A stretch of 64,000 nucleotides of DNA, from assembly GCA_963978895.1 (NCBI GenBank), contig OZ022240.1:42691268-42755267 (forward strand). The letters run 5' to 3'. Both the position numbers and the translations under genes were made by a program. Of the stretch, positions 31,939 through 43,261 are shown piece after piece (position 1 is the first letter of the stretch; every line of letters begins with the position of its first letter). Under the pieces are notes generated by a model. The model was not told where the DNA came from. It saw only the letters and a program-made list of their open reading frames with translations, and did not search any database. The DNA is from Erpobdella octoculata. Taxonomy: Eukaryota; Annelida; Clitellata; Hirudinida; Erpobdellidae.

Positions 31939-33744
31939 TCACAATTGAAATACATTCATTATATAAGAACATTCTTTATTCATGATAGCAGATTCTTCAA
32001 AGCCAGTCACTAATAAACGATTTGTTGTTGAATCAAAACAAATATCTTTTAGTTTACAATGAGCATTAAACGATTTTACAAAATTTAAACTAAAATCATA
32101 TACATGAATATTTTTTTCATAAGAGCCACCAACAAATAAGTTACAATTGTTGTCTGTTGTCAGTCTATGTTCAGGGAAGCCTGGTTTTAAATCAACTTGT
32201 TTAATGATATCTCCTTTGCAGTTTATTAAATAAAGTCCTAAACCATTTGAAATTGCAAATTGATATTTTTTCAAGCCAATGATGGATTCTATATACTCGG
32301 GGAATACAATGACACTTACAATTTCGCCATTCAATGTGATTTCAATTAATGTTTTATTTTCTAAAACAAACAATTTCTTATCCGATGAACCGGCAATTCT
32401 ATTTCCTTTAAACTCGAATTTTATAGTTTTCTTCCAATCAGGACTGTCTTTCTGTTTTTCAAGATTATAAACATCCAGTGAGGAATCATTTAACACGCAA
32501 AAGAAATTATCAACTAATTCGACTTCTGTACTGTAAAAGGTTCTTATATTTAAATCAAAAGAAAAAAGATATTTATATCTTGTTTTGCAATAAACTTCAA
32601 ATTGATAAGAACAATCATCTCTGAGACTCACGATATACACCTTTGTTTGGCTTATCGATATTTTGTCAATATAATCAGTTATGGCAATTGTTTTAACAAG
32701 CTCAGTTTTAATTTCATTAGTTGACATTAAATTTCCTATTGAAAATTGTGAGGAATGAAATTTTTTATAGAACGGTTTTGGTTTAAAAACAAGATTCAAC
32801 TTTTCATTAAAACACTTTGAAATCAATTCATAATTTTTTTTTGAATTATTTTCATCTTCATCTAACAATTTAACATTATCATTTTCAATTGCTTCAATAA
32901 GATTGAGTGGATTAAAATGTTGAAACCATTTTTCATATTTTTTAATTTTTTCTTCAATTTTTGTCTTCAGTTTTAACAATTTTTCTGAATAATAAATCAA
33001 CTTTTGATCAATTTCATTGCTTTTTCTATCAATAATGGCATTGAAATCATTTTGGCATGAATCAATAAAATTGATAAATTTAAGTTTGAGATCTTTGCAA
33101 TGTTCTTGAATTTGTATTTTCAATTTTTTAGTTTCATTTTCAACAGACTGTTTTTGTGAATTAATTCCATTTAAATTTGTTTTCAGAGTTTCTATGTTGT
33201 TGTAGTTTTTTAATATTTCTTGCTCCAAATTTTCAAAAAAAGTTTTTTTAAATTCTGCAAAAGTTTTCAAGACACAGTATTTATGATCGAAAAGTTTTTC
33301 TGAATCAACCCATTTCTGACAAGATTTGCAATATGATGCTTCAAAATCTTCTTTTTCCATGGTATTAATTTTTGCTAAGACATGATTTTTTGTTAAAGGA
33401 ATTCTTCTATGTGCAGATATACATGATGAACATAAATACAACCTGCACTCTAAGCAGAAACTAGTAGCTTCTTCTTTTAAGCAAGATCCACAGAATATTT
33501 TATTTGTTCCAGTAAGACGTTCAATAAATTCATTTTTCTTTAAATTTTTTAAACCTCCTTCAGGTTGTTCAAAACAAATATCACATTTTGGACAATTTAA
33601 TTTGATTTCTTTGTTTGACATTTTCCCAATAAATTTTCTTTTAAGACATTCAAGACAGAAACTGTGCAAGCATGGAAGCATCCGAGCATCTTTAATTTCT
33701 TCTGAACAAATAAAACACTTCACAAAACTTGAATAATTTTCCAT
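31939..33744 (-). CDS. R3: RING/B-box/coiled-coil/NHL-like protein
   Basis: 601 aa from ATG 33744; upstream 'aataattatag' ends in AG two bases before the ATG, a possible 3' splice site for a 5'-UTR intron. RING Cys/His ligands are all present, with the variant spacer KRKFIGKMSNKEIKLNC shared only with R5. B-boxes IFCGSCLKEEATSFC.. and YCKSCQKWVDSEKLFDH; coiled coil about 165-295; NHL-like blades including TTDNNCNLFVGGSYEKNIHV. The C-terminus is slightly longer than in the other copies (insert around ESAIMNKECSY) and ends NVFQL. Expected E3 ubiquitin ligase; intact. Divergent to R4, 1.9 kb away. Confidence 0.88.
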   Translation of the reverse strand: MENYSSFVKCFICSEEIKDARMLPCLHSFCLECLKRKFIGKMSNKEIKLNCPKCDICFEQPEGGLKNLKKNEFIERLTGTNKIFCGSCLKEEATSFCLECRLYLCSSCISAHRRIPLTKNHVLAKINTMEKEDFEASYCKSCQKWVDSEKLFDHKYCVLKTFAEFKKTFFENLEQEILKNYNNIETLKTNLNGINSQKQSVENETKKLKIQIQEHCKDLKLKFINFIDSCQNDFNAIIDRKSNEIDQKLIYYSEKLLKLKTKIEEKIKKYEKWFQHFNPLNLIEAIENDNVKLLDEDENNSKKNYELISKCFNEKLNLVFKPKPFYKKFHSSQFSIGNLMSTNEIKTELVKTIAITDYIDKISISQTKVYIVSLRDDCSYQFEVYCKTRYKYLFSFDLNIRTFYSTEVELVDNFFCVLNDSSLDVYNLEKQKDSPDWKKTIKFEFKGNRIAGSSDKKLFVLENKTLIEITLNGEIVSVIVFPEYIESIIGLKKYQFAISNGLGLYLINCKGDIIKQVDLKPGFPEHRLTTDNNCNLFVGGSYEKNIHVYDFSLNFVKSFNAHCKLKDICFDSTTNRLLVTGFEESAIMNKECSYIMNVFQL

Positions 33745-35333
33745 TTCTATAATTATTAAATAAAATTATGATACAGTTAAAAAAGTTTAAGCAAAACAAG
33801 ATAATATTTTCGAATATTATTTTGGGATGTTTTATTGTTACAGGTGCTATTTTGAGTTGCTGACTAGGGTGTACTGAGTTGCCAAGCAATGATGTAATAT
33901 ATAAATTCAATAGTTGATATTTAGCATGCACTTAAATTGTTAAATTTGTATAAAAGATGGTTTACATAAATCTCAATGGGTAGTGGAAAATTATTTTTGA
34001 TTAGAATATTTTTTTAATAATTTGAAAGCCAACCATATTAAATTAAACAATTTTAAATATGATTTAAAAAACTGCATCTTATATAAGTTACGGTACGTTA
34101 AAACTAAAGCAGTTGATAGAAATTTTACATTTCAATATAAATATTATTTAATTATTAGTTTTAGATTAAAAAATTATTATTTGTTCCTAATTTTTATTGA
34201 AATTGTTTAATTTTAATTATCCTAAACTGCAGAAAGAAGTTTTAAATGATAAATTGCTATAAATAACTTGTTTAAAATTATTTCTGTTGTTACTATTTAT
34301 ATTGTTGTGTTTTTATTTAAATTAATTAAAATAACAGTTAATTCCTATCAAAATTGACCCTGGACGCTCTACTAAGAAATCACCTACAAGTCAATAAATC
34401 GATCAAATTTTTCTTGTTTGAAAGCTTTTGATAACATTTTGTTTTTCTTGTTTATAAAGGTTGATCCTATTTGCCCCGGCGGTTTGCAGTAACAACAAGC
34501 GGTAAAATTGCTACTGTGTTAAAATAAATTGAGATCAATCACAAAGTGAGCGGGAGCGAGAAAGCGAATGAAACGTGAATAAGAAAGCAAGCGGAAACTG
34601 GAAAATGAGCAGGAACAGGAAACCAAGCGGTATCGAAAAAGCAGCCGGGAACTGAAGAGCAAGCTGGATAAAGAGAACAAGTGAGCTCTTGCTTGCTTGC
34701 TTAAACATTAAGATGGATTTATTTTTCAAAAAATGATGAAGCTGTCTTACGAAGGCATGGGATGAAAGGTAGTGATGTTAATTTGCTTGAACAAAGTTTG
34801 ATCCACATTAAACAACATTCAATAGTATCTAAACCACATTTCAAATATGAAAGTTTGATAAAACCAAAAAAAATGTCATATACTATTTTAGTGAAAAAAT
34901 GAATTTTGAAATGAGTTTTTGAAATCAAAAAATTTAAATGGTGCAAGCTCTTAAACTTTGACGAAACAATAATTTAGGCCGATATCCTAAATAAAACAAG
35001 CTGAACTATTATGGATTACAGTAAAGCAAAAGTTCAAAAAATTTGTAAGAATGCTAGATTATGGTGTATTTTTCAAAATGCATTGAAAAATAATTTGTAA
35101 TTATGCAAAAAAAAATTTTTTTCAGTTATTCAAACAATTGTTTAATTATTGCAAACCTTGTATGTTTTTACGAATGTATCAAAATCTACTATACTTATTC
35201 AGCAGTTTCTTAAGCTGAATCAACTAACCAAATCAATATTTTGTTGGCAGTAAAATTAAGTTACGTTTTTCACACCTGATATTGCTTATTACAGTTTAAT
35301 TAAAAAATTATTTGTCTAAACATTTAACTTTTC
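33745..35333. repeat. shared upstream block of R3 and R5
   Basis: 33745-34720 matches 46948-47900 with few changes ('ttttgggatgttttattgttac', 'gttgctgactagggt', 'catgcacttaaattgtt', 'gaccctggacgctctac'). This is the common 5' flank and presumed promoter region of R3 and R5. 34545-34690 holds a piece of the 18-bp minisatellite family; 34500-35010 also matches 18640-19230. No gene. Confidence 0.7.
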
Positions 35334-35567
35334 GCTTTAGCCAGTAAAATTTTGTGAGTAAGCTGCTACTGACTATTCAAAGCACTAAGCACAAAAAAGT
35401 ACTAGGCTGCTACAAATATAAATTATGAAAATAATCGTGAAGACTGTTCTGCTTTAGCCAGTAAAATTTTGTGAGTAAGCTGCTACAGACTATTCAAAAA
35501 AGTACTAGGCTGCTACAAATATAAATTATGAAAATAATCGTGTATACTGTTCTGCTCTAGTGGTTTA
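35334..35567 (+). repeat. 117-bp tandem duplication upstream of R4
   Basis: 'gctttagccagtaaaattttg' starts at 35334 and again at 35451; both units share 'gtactaggctgctacaaatataa' and 'gaaaataatcgtg'. About 90 bp upstream of the R4 ATG, so it could affect the promoter or a 5'-UTR intron. Confidence 0.85.
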
Positions 35568-35658
35568 CAATAAAATACAGCTGTTTTTAACATTTAATAT
35601 TATCTTTTTTGCTTAAACTTTTTAAACTGTTTCATAATTAAATTTAACAATTATAGAA

Positions 35659-37437
35659 ATGGAAAATTATTCAAGTTTTGTTAAATGTTTCATTTGCTCG
35701 GAAGAAATTAAAGATGCTCGAATGCTTCCATGTTTGCACAGTTTCTGTTTTGAATGTCTCAGAGTTGAATTTAATGAAAAGCTGTCAAATAAAGAAAACA
35801 AATTAAGTTGCCCAAAATGTAATTTTTGTTTTGAACAACCTGAAGGAAGTTTAGAAAATTTAAAGAAAAATGAATTTATTGAACGTCTTACTGGAACAAA
35901 TAAAATATTTTGTGGATCTTGCTTAAAAGAAGAAGTTACCAGTTTTTGCTTGGAATGCAAGTTGTATTTGTGTTTGTCATGTTTATCTGTTCATCAAAAA
36001 TTTCCTGCAACCAGAAATCATGTTTTAGCAAAAATTAATTCCATGGCCAAAGAAGATCTTGAAGCATCATATTGTAAATCTTGTCAGAAATGGGTTGATT
36101 CAGGAAAGCTTTTTGATCATGAATCCTGCATCTTGACAACTTTTGCAGAATTTAAAATAACCTTTCAAAAAAATTTGGAACAAAGAACAATAAACAACTA
36201 CTACGACATAGAAACTCTGAAAACAAATTTGAATTCAATTAATACACAAAAACAGTCTGTTGAAAATGAAACTAAAAAATTGAAAATACAAATTCAAGAA
36301 CATTGCGAAGATCTCAAACTTAAATTTATCAATTTTATTGATTCATGCCAAAATGACTTCAATGCAATTATTGATAGAAAAAACAATGAAATTGTTCAAA
36401 AGTTAAATTTATATTCAGAAGAATTGGTAAAACTGAAAACAAAACTTGAAGAAAAAATTGAAAAGTATAAAAAATGGTCTCAAAATTTTAATCCACTTAA
36501 TTTTATTGGAACAATTGAAAATGATAATGTTAAATTGTTAGATGAAGATGAAAATAATTCAAGAAAAAATTATGAATTGATTTTTAAGTGTTTTAATGAA
36601 CAGTTGAATCTTGTTTTTGAACCAAAACCGTTGGATACAAAGTTTCATTCCTCACAATTTTCAGTAGGAAATTTAATGTCAACTAATAAAATTCAACCTG
36701 AGCTTATTAAATCGATTGCCATAACTAATAATTTTGAAATAATATCGATTAGCCAAACAAAGTTGTATATTGGGAGTCTCGGAGATGATTGTTCTCATAA
36801 AATTGAAGTTTATTGCAAAACAACATATGAATACCTTTTTTCCTTTGATTTAAATATAAGAACCTTTCACCCTGCAAAAGCCAAATCAGTTGATAGTTTC
36901 TTGTACGTGTTGAATGATTCCTCATTGGATGTTTATAATCTTGAAAAGCAGAAAGACAGTCCTGATTGGAAGAAAACTATAAAACTCGAGTTTAATGGAG
37001 ATAGATTTGCCGGTTCATCGGATAAGAAATTGTTTGTTTTAGAAAATAAAAAATTAACTGAAATCACATTGAATGGCGAAATTGTACGTGTCATTGTATT
37101 CCCCGAGTATACATATACCATTACGGGCTTGAAAAAATATCACTTTGCTATTTCAAGTCTATCAGGACTTTATTTAATAAACTGCAAAGGAGATGTTATT
37201 AAACAAGTTGATTTAGAACCAAACATCCATAGACTGACAACAGACAATAATTGTAACTTATTTCTTTTCAACCAGTATGAAGAAAATATTCGTGTATATG
37301 ATTTTAATTTAAATTTTTTAAAATCGTTTAATGTTCAATGTCAACCAGAAGAAATTTGTTTTGATTCAACAACGAATCGTTTATTAGTGGTTGGCGTAGA
37401 AGAACAATCTTATATCATGAATGTTTTCCAATTGTGA
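35659..37437 (+). CDS. R4: RING/B-box/coiled-coil/NHL-like protein
   Basis: 592 aa from ATG 35659, preceded by 'aacaattatag' (candidate splice acceptor). RING intact with the RVEFNEKL spacer as in R1/R2; B-boxes IFCGSCLKEEVTSFC.. and YCKSCQKWVDSGKLFDH; coiled coil with FQKNLEQRTINNYYDIETL shared specifically with R5; propeller blades including TTDNNCNLFLFNQYEENIRV; ends NVFQL. The only class R gene on the plus strand; its 3' flank (37450-37890) is the inverted counterpart of the flanks of R1 and R5, so gene and flank were inverted together. Intact; expected E3 ligase. Confidence 0.88.
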   Translation: MENYSSFVKCFICSEEIKDARMLPCLHSFCFECLRVEFNEKLSNKENKLSCPKCNFCFEQPEGSLENLKKNEFIERLTGTNKIFCGSCLKEEVTSFCLECKLYLCLSCLSVHQKFPATRNHVLAKINSMAKEDLEASYCKSCQKWVDSGKLFDHESCILTTFAEFKITFQKNLEQRTINNYYDIETLKTNLNSINTQKQSVENETKKLKIQIQEHCEDLKLKFINFIDSCQNDFNAIIDRKNNEIVQKLNLYSEELVKLKTKLEEKIEKYKKWSQNFNPLNFIGTIENDNVKLLDEDENNSRKNYELIFKCFNEQLNLVFEPKPLDTKFHSSQFSVGNLMSTNKIQPELIKSIAITNNFEIISISQTKLYIGSLGDDCSHKIEVYCKTTYEYLFSFDLNIRTFHPAKAKSVDSFLYVLNDSSLDVYNLEKQKDSPDWKKTIKLEFNGDRFAGSSDKKLFVLENKKLTEITLNGEIVRVIVFPEYTYTITGLKKYHFAISSLSGLYLINCKGDVIKQVDLEPNIHRLTTDNNCNLFLFNQYEENIRVYDFNLNFLKSFNVQCQPEEICFDSTTNRLLVVGVEEQSYIMNVFQL

Positions 37438-39035
37438 TGTATATTTAATTCTAAATAGCTGGGTTACCAGATGTTGCTTGGGTTTTTTTATAAGTTTTTC
37501 ATTTGTTTTTGTGTCAAAAAGTTATTTTTGGTATAAAAGATTTTTATTTGATAAATGCTTTTTAATTGTGACGCTTTTACTTTCTTATTAAATTGAACTC
37601 AATTTCGCTTGGTTAATATTTTTTCTTTAAAATTTCAAATTGATTTAAAAATTGGTTTATTAAATACATTTTACAGATGATAATTATTAGTAGTGTTGTA
37701 AAAAATTAATTTTTATGCAACTGACATTATAAACGGTATAAAAACACGTGTATTTGAATAATTAATTCTTGTTTTAAGTGGTGGATCGCTGATAAATAAT
37801 TTTATTCAGTTTATTATTAAGATAAAAATAAAAATATATGATCCGTGATAGCCGAAAGAAAATTCAAATTTCTGTGCAATGATTATTAAGAGTTGTATAT
37901 TTCCACAAGACCGACCCCAGGAAATTTTTCTCTCTTCACCTCTTCTCTCATATTCCCTCTCTCCCGTTTTTTTTCCTTTTCAAATCCCGAAGTCATGGGG
38001 CTCAATTGAACCCCAAGAAAATTTTTGAAATTTTCTGTTTGAAATTGGTCATATAGAGTAAAATTGTCAGTTAACTGTTCGGTTATTTTACATCATAATA
38101 AAAATTCAAAAATGGTTTAAAAGCATACTGAAAATTACAAAAATGCTTTAATTGGAAAAGGTTTATAACTCAGACACAGCCAAATTGTCCTTGTTACACA
38201 TATTTTACCAATTTTTTTTTAATTTCTGGGACTACAAAGAAGAATCGAAAAAAAGTTATTTGCTTGAAAACTCAAAAAATGGAAATTTGAAATCATTAAA
38301 ATTCAGTATTTTGGTTTTTCTTAAAAATAATAAAATACCTGTTTTCTTATTTTTTTGGAGAAACTAGCTTCTGAACTTTGAGGATTTGTGTCTGTTAAAA
38401 CTGGCTGAGTCCAATTCAGCACGGACCGGTCCAGGTTTCAACTTTTGTGCCCATAAAACTGGCCAGCATGGGCTTAAAACGTTTGTCTAAATAAGCCAGG
38501 CCTGGAATTTTCTGCCCATAAACTGAGCCTGACCAGGTTTCAATACATTGTGTATGGATGCTCTATGGATGCATGATTTAAATTTTTTAATTTCAATCAA
38601 CCAAAGCCACGACGGGCACTGCTAGTCATGGAATAATTCATCACCATGGAATAATTTCTGTTTTTTTACGTTTATACTATTTTATACTTTAAACTGTTTA
38701 ATTGTATTGATTCGCTGGAAGAAAATGCAAAGTTTGGCTAGTGTGGTGATGAATCCCTAAAAAATTCCAATAATGGAATCACCCCAGAAATCCATACTCT
38801 ATGCAATTGAAGTGTCGGTAAGAGGTTTTTATAAAATCATATTTTGTGAAAATTTATTTGATTTTCATTTACCTTTATTCATTTCATATAGATTGCATCG
38901 AATGTGAGGAATTTACACAAATGCAACAAAATTTTACCTATACTTGAAGCTTGGGGTCCTAGAACTCCGATCGGGAATTTAGCACCGTTTTTTGCATAAT
39001 CTCCATCTTGGCGGACCTACACATAAAAATATTTT
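37438..39035. repeat. R4 3' flank and dispersed repeat
   Basis: 37450-37890 is the inverted R 3' flank. 38385-38640 is a GGCCAG-rich piece ending in 'gacgggcactgctagtcatgg', the reverse complement of the head motif at 3221, so this element lies on the minus strand. 38640-39035 has no recognised gene. Confidence 0.6.
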
Positions 39036-39043
39036 GTAAGAAC

Positions 39044-39588
39044 CATATATATAGAATAGATATATCGGAGATGAGCAGGTTTTGAGCGAGATGCCAAGAT
39101 GGCCTCCGAAAAAACGATTTAGAGTCTTTTTGGTTACATGAATATTCATTATTTGTATTAATCTATTTTGGTACGACAGCGGAGACTAAACTCCGGTTTG
39201 TAAGAAACAGAAACGTCGATTTCTTATAGCTAAAAGTAGTTGATATGAGCTTTATTTTAATAATTTAACGCGATATCCGACATAAGAAATATACAATTCT
39301 AATTTACCGATAACACAGGCGACGTTAAATAGACATAAATAGACCATCGAACTAAATGAAATTCAATGTCAACTGAAATTTTTATAAAAAAATTTGTTAA
39401 TTTTTATAAAGTTAAAAATTTATTTTGTACATAAAAAATTCTTTTTTTTCTATTAAAAAAATACTTGATTAAGTTACTATACGGTTGTAACTATCAGTTC
39501 TTCGTTTCGTATCTACGGTCTACTAGGCTGCCTCGCTAAAAGCCTTCCTAAACAACAGGCGGGCCGATATATCTATTCTATATATATG
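39044..39588. mobile_element. 545-bp MITE with 25-bp TIRs and 8-bp TSD
   Basis: The left end starts catatatatagaatagata and continues to 'tatcgg' (39044-39068); the right end (39564-39588) is its exact reverse complement, 25 of 25. Both are flanked by the identical 8 bp gtaagaac (39036-39043 and 39589-39596). The inside has no long ORF. An 8-bp duplication fits hAT, P or Merlin type transposases; which one is unknown. Confidence 0.92.
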
Positions 39589-40307
39589 GTAAGAACCCCT
39601 GATGCTGTCGAAAAATCACAACGGCTACAAACAAATAACTGACTTGAATCTAAAATAAAATAAATAAAAATCAAATAAATTAAAATCAAAATAAAATGTG
39701 CTATTTTTTTATAGAATATTTGCCTTTACTTATTTACATTAAAAAAAACAATTTAAAGCAATTTTTTTAAAAAAAGTTATAGTAGATTTTTATATTGTGT
39801 AAGACACCCCAGGTTCAAACCTGATGAGTTCAAGCGTTTTAAAGTATTTTATTAAACGTATCAAAACATTGCGTGGTCATTGAAATAACACTGATAAAAG
39901 ATTACAATGGTGTTGTTAACAAATAAACTCTAAAATGCATAAATTGTCACTTGTGAAACTCATAATTTTTCTGTATATCAGCCGGCCGTACATAAATGAC
40001 CAAATTTTTACGTTAATACTATTACCACGGCAATGCCGGCGCAGTAGCAATTTTACCGATTATTTCACCGGCTGGATTGCCGGGGAAATAATCGGTCACC
40101 GCCGGTGCAATAGCAGCAAATAAATTATTAAATAATTAATAAAATAATCTTTATTTAATCAAATATTTATAATTAACAAAATAATGTGTCGTATTCAGGC
40201 AGACTGCCTGCATAGTTTATTTTTATCTTTTGATTCTCGATTTCATAATTTCGGGGGCTTAGGCCTCCGGAGAATGGCGGGAAGATTGCAGCCTAGGTGA
40301 CGCACAG
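39589..40307. other. spacer with CGG-rich palindromic block
   Basis: 39985-40125 holds 'gccggcgcagtagcaattttaccgattatttcaccgg' and an inverted half 'ggggaaataatcggtcaccgccgg'. The same words are repeated at 43440-43675. No gene in 39597-39980. Confidence 0.55.
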
Positions 40308-40422
40308 TATATAAAATCAGCGAGCTAAGAAAATCCGCCATAATCGTATCTCTCTCGCCTCTTTCTGTGCGTTTCGTTCTCGCGTTCTGTAATCAGTGAT
40401 TTCTTTCATGCAAGAAAACAAG
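40308..40422 (+). promoter_or_regulatory. putative TATA promoter, leader and first mini-exon
   Basis: TATATAAAAT at 40308-40317; about 90 bp downstream ATG 40408 begins MQENK, ending at AAG|GTAAAT (40422/40423), a good splice donor. It joins in frame to the acceptor 'ttcaacag' at 41557. GC content is raised compared with the surroundings. Inference only. Confidence 0.45.
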
Positions 40423-42733
40423 GTAAATTGATTTATTAAAATTAAATTATTATTATCTATTACTTCCGTGGTTTTTCTTTATTTCTCTCGCTCCCGTTTC
40501 CTTCCTCACTTGATTTCCCGCCGCGAACTTATCAATAATTGTATCAAAATCTGTTTTTTTACATTTTCTATTTCTAAGTTTAAACAAAAAAGTAATTAAA
40601 ATATTTTCTAGCATAGATAATAATATAGTAATCGATAATTTCCCGCCGTTGTTACGATTAATTTTAAATTGCAATTGCATTTGTTGATTTAAAATATTTT
40701 CTAGCAGTAGAATTAGAATAGTATTCATATTACGCAAATTAAAATTGTTTATATAAACTGTAAGTCGCGTGCAGGTCCAAGATAAACATCAGTGCATATT
40801 GTTAATGATCTGCTATCGGTTCCTAATTGGCAGAAATTCCACTCCTTTCTTGCATTCAGCGCCAGGCGTGTTCAATGTGTTCAACATTTGTGATAAATTT
40901 TGATTGTTGTGTATTGCAGCTGAAGAAAGTGTAGTTAAGTTAAGTTTTATACTAGCGGGGTACCCGGTGTTTTAAAGGTTTTCCTATCGTTTTTCTCGCT
41001 CCCGTTTCCTTCCTCGCTTGCTCTCCCGCCCCCGGTCGATTTCCCGCCCCCGGTCGATTTCCCGCCCCCGGTCGATTTCCCGCCCCCGGTCGATTTCCCG
41101 CTTCCGGTCGATTTCCCGCCGCCGGTCGCTTTCCCGCCCCCGGTCGATTTCCCGCCCCCGGTCGATTTCCCGCTTCCGGTCGATTTCCCGCCGCCGGTCG
41201 ATTTCCCGCTTCCGGTCGATTTCCCGCCGCCGGTCGCTTTCCCGCTTCCGGTTGCTTTCTCGTTCCTGCTTGCTTTCCCTCTCCCAATCGCTTTCCCGAT
41301 TGCAAATTTTTAAAATGCTTCCTTAATTTTTTGGCGCCCATTAAAAAAAGCGCCCGGGGACACATGTCCACCCCTGCTTTCCTAGTCGATTTCCTGCTTC
41401 CTGTCGCTTTCTCGTTCCTCCTTGCAAATTTTTAAAATGCCTGCTTAATTTTTTGGCGCCCCATAAAAATTGATTTCCCGCTTCCGGTCGCAAATTTTTA
41501 AAATGCCTGCTTAATTTTTTGGCGCCCCTTAAAAAATATTATTGTTTTTTTCAACAGGAAGAAGAAGAAAATCCACCTTGTCCTGACAATTGGACACCAA
41601 TTGCAATGGAAAATATTACAGAAAGGCGAAAAAGAATGACTCGGGAGGAGATTTTTACGGAGGCCCACCTCTTGTTTCGTTCACTGGCCAACGCCATGCA
41701 GGATTTGTGAAAGCCCACGTATGAGAAGTACCTGGCAACAATTCGCGTTCTCCGAAATTGTATCCAACAAAAGAAAGATTTTCAAGTCAACCTAGGTAAA
41801 TATTACATGTTATAAGGTAACTTTTTGTTATAAGCTATTAAAATAATTTCGCTTTTGGAGCAGTGGATAACGTGTCTGATCAATTGTGCTCAAGTGATGA
41901 TCGTGTTCAGAAGGAAAATGTTCAAGTCACCCTAGGTAAAAATTACATGTTATGAGGTAACTTTTTGTTATAAGCTATTAAAATAATTTTGCTTTTGGAA
42001 TAGTGGATCAGCCGGTTTAGCCGGTAAACAAGCGGCGGCGGTTGGATAAAGCTGACACTGAGCAACCGAACCAGCCATAGATAGAATTGTCAGGACTCGA
42101 GCTTCCGAAAGTTGCTCGTGGTTCCAGAAGGCCCAGAAAAACCCGCCGCTTGGACCATTATAAGAAGCTGCCGCGAAAATTTTCAGCTATGCTGGAAAAA
42201 GAATGGAAAAAAAGCGTAAGTTTCAAAATTTGAGTAAAGAAATCATTTTTGTTTTTAACTTTTTTTTTTCTTAATTAGTGTTTCTTTCATGGATTCTGGG
42301 TGAAGATGAGGCTGGAAGGGTGGTGAAGGAGGGAGGATGCCTCGTTGAAAGCGTGAGTCCGTTTATAGATGTCTCCACAGCCATAACAGAGCCGAAAGTG
42401 TCTGAACATCTTCCATTGTTCAAAGGCCTGTTTGCTGTGGATGCGTGGACCACAGTTTTAGAATTGAGTAAGTTAAAATAACTTTAAAATTGTGTTACAA
42501 GTAAACAACAGAAAACTAATTTTTAATGTATTCAATTTTTACAGTAAAAAACGAAGAAGGAGCATCCAAACTACACCTGTAGAACGTGCCGAAAAGATGC
42601 AAACATAGGGGACACGATTATGTGTGACTGCTTCCTGCAGTGGGTGCATTTTTTTGCCAGAAAATTAATAAAACACCAACTAGCAGGGCTTTTTTTTTGC
42701 ACCCACTGTCGTGGCAGTTACAAAATGTTTTGA
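40408..42733 (+). pseudogene. decayed multi-exon PHD-finger gene, probably transposon-encoded
   Basis: Candidate exons: 40408-40422, 41558-41795 (EEEENPPCPDNWTPIAMEN.., helical TREEIFTEAHLLFRSLANA), 41864-41935, 42004-42215 (basic, RRPRKTRRLDHYKKLPRKF), about 42279-42467 (SWILGEDEAGRVVKEGG, GLFAVDAWTTVLEL) and about 42545-42733, a PHD-type zinc finger (YTCRTCRKDANIGDTIMCDC, QWVHFF, FFCTHCRGSYK, then stop). Introns are short with GT/AG ends; the first, about 1.1 kb, is stuffed with the 18-bp minisatellite. In-frame stops at 41708-41710 and 42018-42020, one more in the fourth exon, and phase mismatches at the last two exons show decay. The layout resembles C-terminal regions of SWIM/MULE-type transposon proteins that end in a PHD finger, from memory and not certain. 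No transposase catalytic core is seen. Confidence 0.6.
40945..41556 (+). repeat. dispersed repeat with 18-bp minisatellite, about 15 units
   Basis: Head 'tactagcggggtacccggtgttttaaagg', then 41013-41290 is an array of 'cggtcgatttcccgcccc' (18 bp; variants cgcttcc, cgccgcc, cgctttc). Three copies of 'caaatttttaaaatgcctgcttaattttttggcgcccc' follow at about 41303, 41424 and 41490, with stray 18-bp units between. Strikingly GC-rich in an AT-rich window. Open frames on both strands (SRPRSI and GNRPGAG repeats) are repeat-driven and not taken as genes. Smaller pieces are at 40462-40530. Confidence 0.9.
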
Positions 42734-43261
42734 TTTGTTTTATTATTATTATTGTTGTTGTTACAAACTTTTCTGTTTGTCTTTTGGATTTGCAAATCAA
42801 GTTTACTTGAAATAAAAGTTTCTTTTGAAAAACTCGTTTTTTTCTTTACTTGTTTCATATCAACTGGTTTTGTGCCAGACTAGTAATAAAAAGTGTACTC
42901 ATGCAATTAGTTGTAAATTTTTTATTGTTAAATTTATTTACACTATAATGAAAAAAAAATTGCCTAAACCTGTAGCACGAGCACACCTTAATGACTGGTC
43001 GATGTACAGTTACGTCACGATGACAGCGACGAAATCACCAAAGCAGTTTTTTCAAGCCCGAAAGCGTAACGGGGAAGGGCAAACAGATATTTGCAGACGC
43101 TAGTTAATGACGCAAAAAAACTTATACTATTCCAGAAGCGTCGTCGCAAGCTCACTAAAGCTTCTATTTTCCTAGCAAGTGGCGGAGTTGGTTCACCTTT
43201 ATTTTTTTGCATACCACTCTATCTCTAACTTCATAACAACTCTCTATTTGAGAAGCCTGTT
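42734..43261. other. spacer, nothing recognised
   Basis: Starts with a T-rich stretch after the PHD stop. 43000-43140 is less AT-rich but shows no family I know. Confidence 0.4.

Noticed and set aside
39795..39840. tRNA or pol III B box (aggttcaaacctgatg)
   Set aside because: No A box or cloverleaf around it.
40952..41371. Arg/Ser and Gly/Asn/Arg/Pro repeat proteins on both strands
   Set aside because: Generated by the 18-bp unit, whose length is a multiple of three and which lacks stops; copies elsewhere do not keep the frame.
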